Shown here in pieces: positions 36,055-38,420 of a stretch of 38,420 nt of DNA. Positions within the stretch are counted from its first letter, which is position 1. Every line of letters starts with the position of its first letter. The translations under genes were made by a program, and so were the position numbers. The DNA is from a candidate division WWE3 bacterium RIFOXYD1_FULL_43_17 (lineage in GTDB: Bacteria > Patescibacteriota > WWE3 > UBA101185 > UBA10185): the NCBI GenBank assembly GCA_001773385.1, contig MEWJ01000057.1, positions 1-38,420 on the forward strand, written 5' to 3'. Under the pieces are notes generated by a model. That model ran no database searches, was not told where the DNA came from, and was given only the letters and a program-made list of their open reading frames with translations.

Positions 36055-36131
36055 TGGTGGGCGGTAATGGACTCGAACCAATGACCTCCACAATGTCAAT
36101 GTGGCGCTCTAACCAACTGAGCTAACCGCCC
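36055..36131 (-). tRNA. tRNA-Val (anticodon GAC), CCA encoded
   Basis: GGGCGGT/ACCGCCC acceptor, CCACA-TTGACAT-TGTGG anticodon arm, TTCGAGT T-loop, A-CCA 3' end; one T-T mismatch in T stem. Confidence 0.92.
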
Positions 36132-36147
36132 GAAATTTCACCCACCT
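36114..36147. repeat. 34-nt direct repeat copy 1 (tRNA-Val 5' end plus leader)
   Basis: CAACTGAGCTAACCGCCCGAAATTTCACCCACCT. Confidence 0.95.
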
Positions 36148-36169
36148 CGATATACTTGTCGCGCTCTAA

Positions 36170-36203
36170 ATTCGCCTGCGGCGAAGCTTTGCTCCGCAAA
36201 GGA
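36170..36203. repeat. 34-nt palindromic insert: two adjacent hairpins
   Basis: TTCGCC-TGC-GGCGAA followed by CTTTGC-TCC-GCAAAG. Confidence 0.75.
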
Positions 36204-36237
36204 CAACTGAGCTAACCGCCCGAAATTTCTCCCACCT
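36204..36237. repeat. 34-nt direct repeat copy 2
   Basis: CAACTGAGCTAACCGCCCGAAATTTCTCCCACCT, one mismatch to copy 1. Confidence 0.95.
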
Positions 36238-36265
36238 AAAACCAATAATCTGGTTTAAACTACAA

Positions 36266-36877
36266 TCACTTCTTCTTAGGCTGCATTATCTTATCAATCA
36301 AGCCGTATTTCAAGGTCTCGTCTGCACTCATCCAGTAATCTCTTTCCATGTCTTTTAAAACTTCGTCCAACGGTCTGCCTACGTTATCTGCAGTAATCTG
36401 AGCTAGCTTGTGTTTCAGTTCCACCATGTGTTTTGCCTCGATTTCAATGTCAGTAGCCTGTCCTCCCATACCGCCTGAAATAATCGGCTGGTGGATCATT
36501 GCGTAAGAGTTAGGTAGTGCGTATCTTTTTCCTTTTGTACCGCTGGCCAGCAACAAAGATGCGGCGCTCGCGGAAAGACCAACATTTATAGTTACTATGT
36601 CGTTTTTAACGTGTTTTATTGTGTCGTACATGGCTATACCGGCGTAGACTTCTCCCCCCGGGCTATTGACGTAGATTTTGATGTCTCTGTCCGGATCCTG
36701 ATTCTCTAAAAAGAGCAACTGGGCAATAAAAGTGTTGGCAACGCCCATATCTATGGCGCCTGTTACGAAGACGATGAAGTCCTTTAACAAACGGGAATAG
36801 ATATCGTAAGAACGCTCCATTCCGTTCGGTTCTTTTTCTACTACTATCGGAACTAAAGTATTATTATTTATGCTCAT
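36266..36877 (-). CDS. clpP: ATP-dependent Clp protease proteolytic subunit
   Basis: VYAGIAMYDTIKHVK, GLSASAASLLLASGTKGKRYALPNSYAMIHQP; start at 36877 preceded by GGAG. Confidence 0.96.
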   Translation of the reverse strand: MSINNNTLVPIVVEKEPNGMERSYDIYSRLLKDFIVFVTGAIDMGVANTFIAQLLFLENQDPDRDIKIYVNSPGGEVYAGIAMYDTIKHVKNDIVTINVGLSASAASLLLASGTKGKRYALPNSYAMIHQPIISGGMGGQATDIEIEAKHMVELKHKLAQITADNVGRPLDEVLKDMERDYWMSADETLKYGLIDKIMQPKKK

Positions 36878-37763
36878 GGTGTTTATCTCCTTCGGCTTCT
36901 TCAACCAACTTACTAATAAGCTTATTTTTCTGCAAAATGCTCTTAATGTAAAGTTTCTGCATCGGATCTTCTGCCCTTACAAGGCTTGGATCGCCCGCTG
37001 CTTTTATCATCTCTTCGACTTCTTCATCTGAGACTTCGATGTTTTCAGTCTTTATTAATTCTGAAAGGACGAACTCAGCTTTAATATTGTTCTCGGCAAT
37101 TTTTATGTATTCGCTTCTTAACTGTTCCCCTGTTTTGTTCTGGGATTTTAAATACTGTTCGAGTGAAAGGCCGATTGATTGTGCCTGGTCCATAAATCTT
37201 GAAAGCAATCTGTCGGTTTCGTCCTCCAATAGAATGTCTGAGATCTCGGCGTCAGATACGGTCATTAACGTTTCCAAAACATCGTTTGTGGTCATATGAA
37301 CATGAGGTTCGTGAGCTTCTTTTCCTTCGGCTTTGTCCTTTTCCGATTCTTTTACTGCGGCGTCCCATTTCTGGTCAAATTTCTCTTTAAGTTTTTTCTT
37401 GTACTCCCCTATTTTCATTTCTGGTCGGACAGCCACCGTAGCTGTAAATTCGAGGTCTTTTTCCAGGTCGAATTCTTTTATTTCAACTTTCGGGTTGGAA
37501 ACAGGACTGACCAGGTTTTCTTTTAAAGCCTGGGGGTAGTAGGTTTCTAAGATGTCGTTTATGGCGTCTCCAAAGAGTTTTGACTGCCCTATTTTCTCTT
37601 TTACCATGTCTTTTGGCGCTGTTCCGGGTCTGAAACCTTCTACGGTTGTTGTTTTTATGGCGTTATCCAGGGTCTTTTCGTAGGCCTTTTTAACGGCGTC
37701 ATTGTCGACAGTTACGGTAATTTTTATAGTAGCTTTTGGTAATTTTTCGATTTTTGTTTGCAT
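36864..37763 (-). CDS. tig: Trigger factor lacking the PPIase domain
   Basis: VEGFRPGTAPKDMV ribosome-binding signature, helical C-terminal domain, no FKBP-like segment; adjacent to clpP. Confidence 0.88.
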   Translation of the reverse strand: MQTKIEKLPKATIKITVTVDNDAVKKAYEKTLDNAIKTTTVEGFRPGTAPKDMVKEKIGQSKLFGDAINDILETYYPQALKENLVSPVSNPKVEIKEFDLEKDLEFTATVAVRPEMKIGEYKKKLKEKFDQKWDAAVKESEKDKAEGKEAHEPHVHMTTNDVLETLMTVSDAEISDILLEDETDRLLSRFMDQAQSIGLSLEQYLKSQNKTGEQLRSEYIKIAENNIKAEFVLSELIKTENIEVSDEEVEEMIKAAGDPSLVRAEDPMQKLYIKSILQKNKLISKLVEEAEGDKHHEHK

Positions 37764-37772
37764 AACCTGACT

Positions 37773-37781
37773 ATATTAGCA
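37773..37781 (-). promoter_or_regulatory. Extended -10 TGCTAATAT, 9 nt before tig ATG
   Basis: TG-C-TAATAT on minus strand. Confidence 0.55.
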
Positions 37782-37809
37782 TAATGCTGGGTTGTTGGTA
37801 CAGTTCGGG

Positions 37810-38420
37810 TTAATAGATAGTCTCCGCAAGCTCTTTTTGAGGCATCCTGATTTTTTTAGGTACGACGATTAAACATACGACCGAGGTTACGAGTAAAAGA
37901 GCTCCGGTGAAAACAAAAGTTTGCTGAACTCCTGCTGTTGCTGCAATACCTCCTGCTAATAGCGGTCCGATTACATAGCCTACGCTGCTGGCAGTTTGTT
38001 CCAGACCTATCATATCGTTATTGAACTTACCCAGCCTTGAAACATAGTCTTCGTAGGCGGCATAAAGTGCGGGGTTTGCTATGGATAATAGGACTGAACC
38101 TGCAAACACGAGAAGTATGAGCAAATAAACATTGGAAGCGAGGCCGAAAAGTAACACGAAGGTCGCGGCAAAAAGAGCACTGATAAAAGCTGTTTTCTTT
38201 TTACCCAACCTGACGGTTATTTTCGGCAGGAGAAATCCCATAAATATGGGCGGGAACATGTAAGCTGTAATTATTAATCCTCCTGCAGGATGGGTACCGC
38301 GCATTTGTTCGGAAAAAATTATGCCCACAGTCCAAAAGGCCGCGTCCACCAACGTAATCACAAAATTAAAAACCCACAAAGGCCATATTTTCCCGAGCAA
38401 TGTTCTCCAAACTTGGAACG
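37810..38420 (-). CDS. MFS transporter, partial (frame open past window edge)
   Basis: Multiple TM segments, KITVRLGKKKTAF loop typical of MFS; upstream codons FQVWRTLLGKIW remain open. Confidence 0.8.
   Translation of the reverse strand, partial: FQVWRTLLGKIWPLWVFNFVITLVDAAFWTVGIIFSEQMRGTHPAGGLIITAYMFPPIFMGFLLPKITVRLGKKKTAFISALFAATFVLLFGLASNVYLLILLVFAGSVLLSIANPALYAAYEDYVSRLGKFNNDMIGLEQTASSVGYVIGPLLAGGIAATAGVQQTFVFTGALLLVTSVVCLIVVPKKIRMPQKELAETIY

Larger units (their letters stand above)
36161..36237 (-). pseudogene. Truncated tRNA-Val 5'-half duplicate interrupted by a double hairpin
   Basis: GGGCGGTTAGCTCAGTTG-[34 nt]-TTAGAGCGC on minus strand, with the same leader as the intact tRNA. Confidence 0.8.

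Noticed and set aside
1-38420. CRISPR array, transposase, integrase or prophage genes
   Set aside because: No regularly spaced repeats or recognisable mobile-element proteins seen in the ORF translations
1-38420. UGA recoding as in Gracilibacteria/SR1
   Set aside because: UGA is used as stop (e.g. rsmD, 20058..20333) and reading frames are intact under the standard bacterial code

Overview
The window looks like a chromosomal segment from a small-genome bacterium. A Patescibacteria/CPR-type organism is my inference from reduced domain architectures, a monoderm-like pilus locus and gene content; no search was run. The left third (about 1-11.8 kb) holds a response regulator, anchored or secreted proteins, and a type IV pilus locus: a large Cys-rich secreted protein, six prepilin-like proteins flanked by two paralogous PilX/GspK-like proteins, then PilM-PilN-PilO. 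The rest is mostly housekeeping: rpsP-KH-trmD, nusB-ACP-like-rnc, rpmF, rsmD, recG, tyrS, PBP1A, pheS-pheT, thrS-infC-rpmI-rplT-ABC exporter, truB, an MgtA-like P-type ATPase, tRNA-Val(GAC), tig-clpP and a truncated MFS transporter. Several isolated small ORFs carry strong Shine-Dalgarno sites and their own hairpins. Most notable observations: (1) a recurrent leaderless promoter layout, with a -10 hexamer exactly 6 nt before the ATG at seven genes and 7-9 nt before it at five more, alongside a separate Shine-Dalgarno-led gene class; (2) infC apparently starting at an AUA codon behind a strong SD; (3) an ACP-like protein between nusB and rnc with Glu where the phosphopantetheine Ser should be; (4) a duplicated tRNA-Val 5' half interrupted by a 34-nt double-hairpin insert; (5) a hairpin attenuator directly after a strongly promoted, Cys-rich pilin; (6) small ORFs missing from the supplied ORF track, including a 41-aa membrane peptide coupled to tyrS. 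No CRISPR array, rRNA or transposase was seen.
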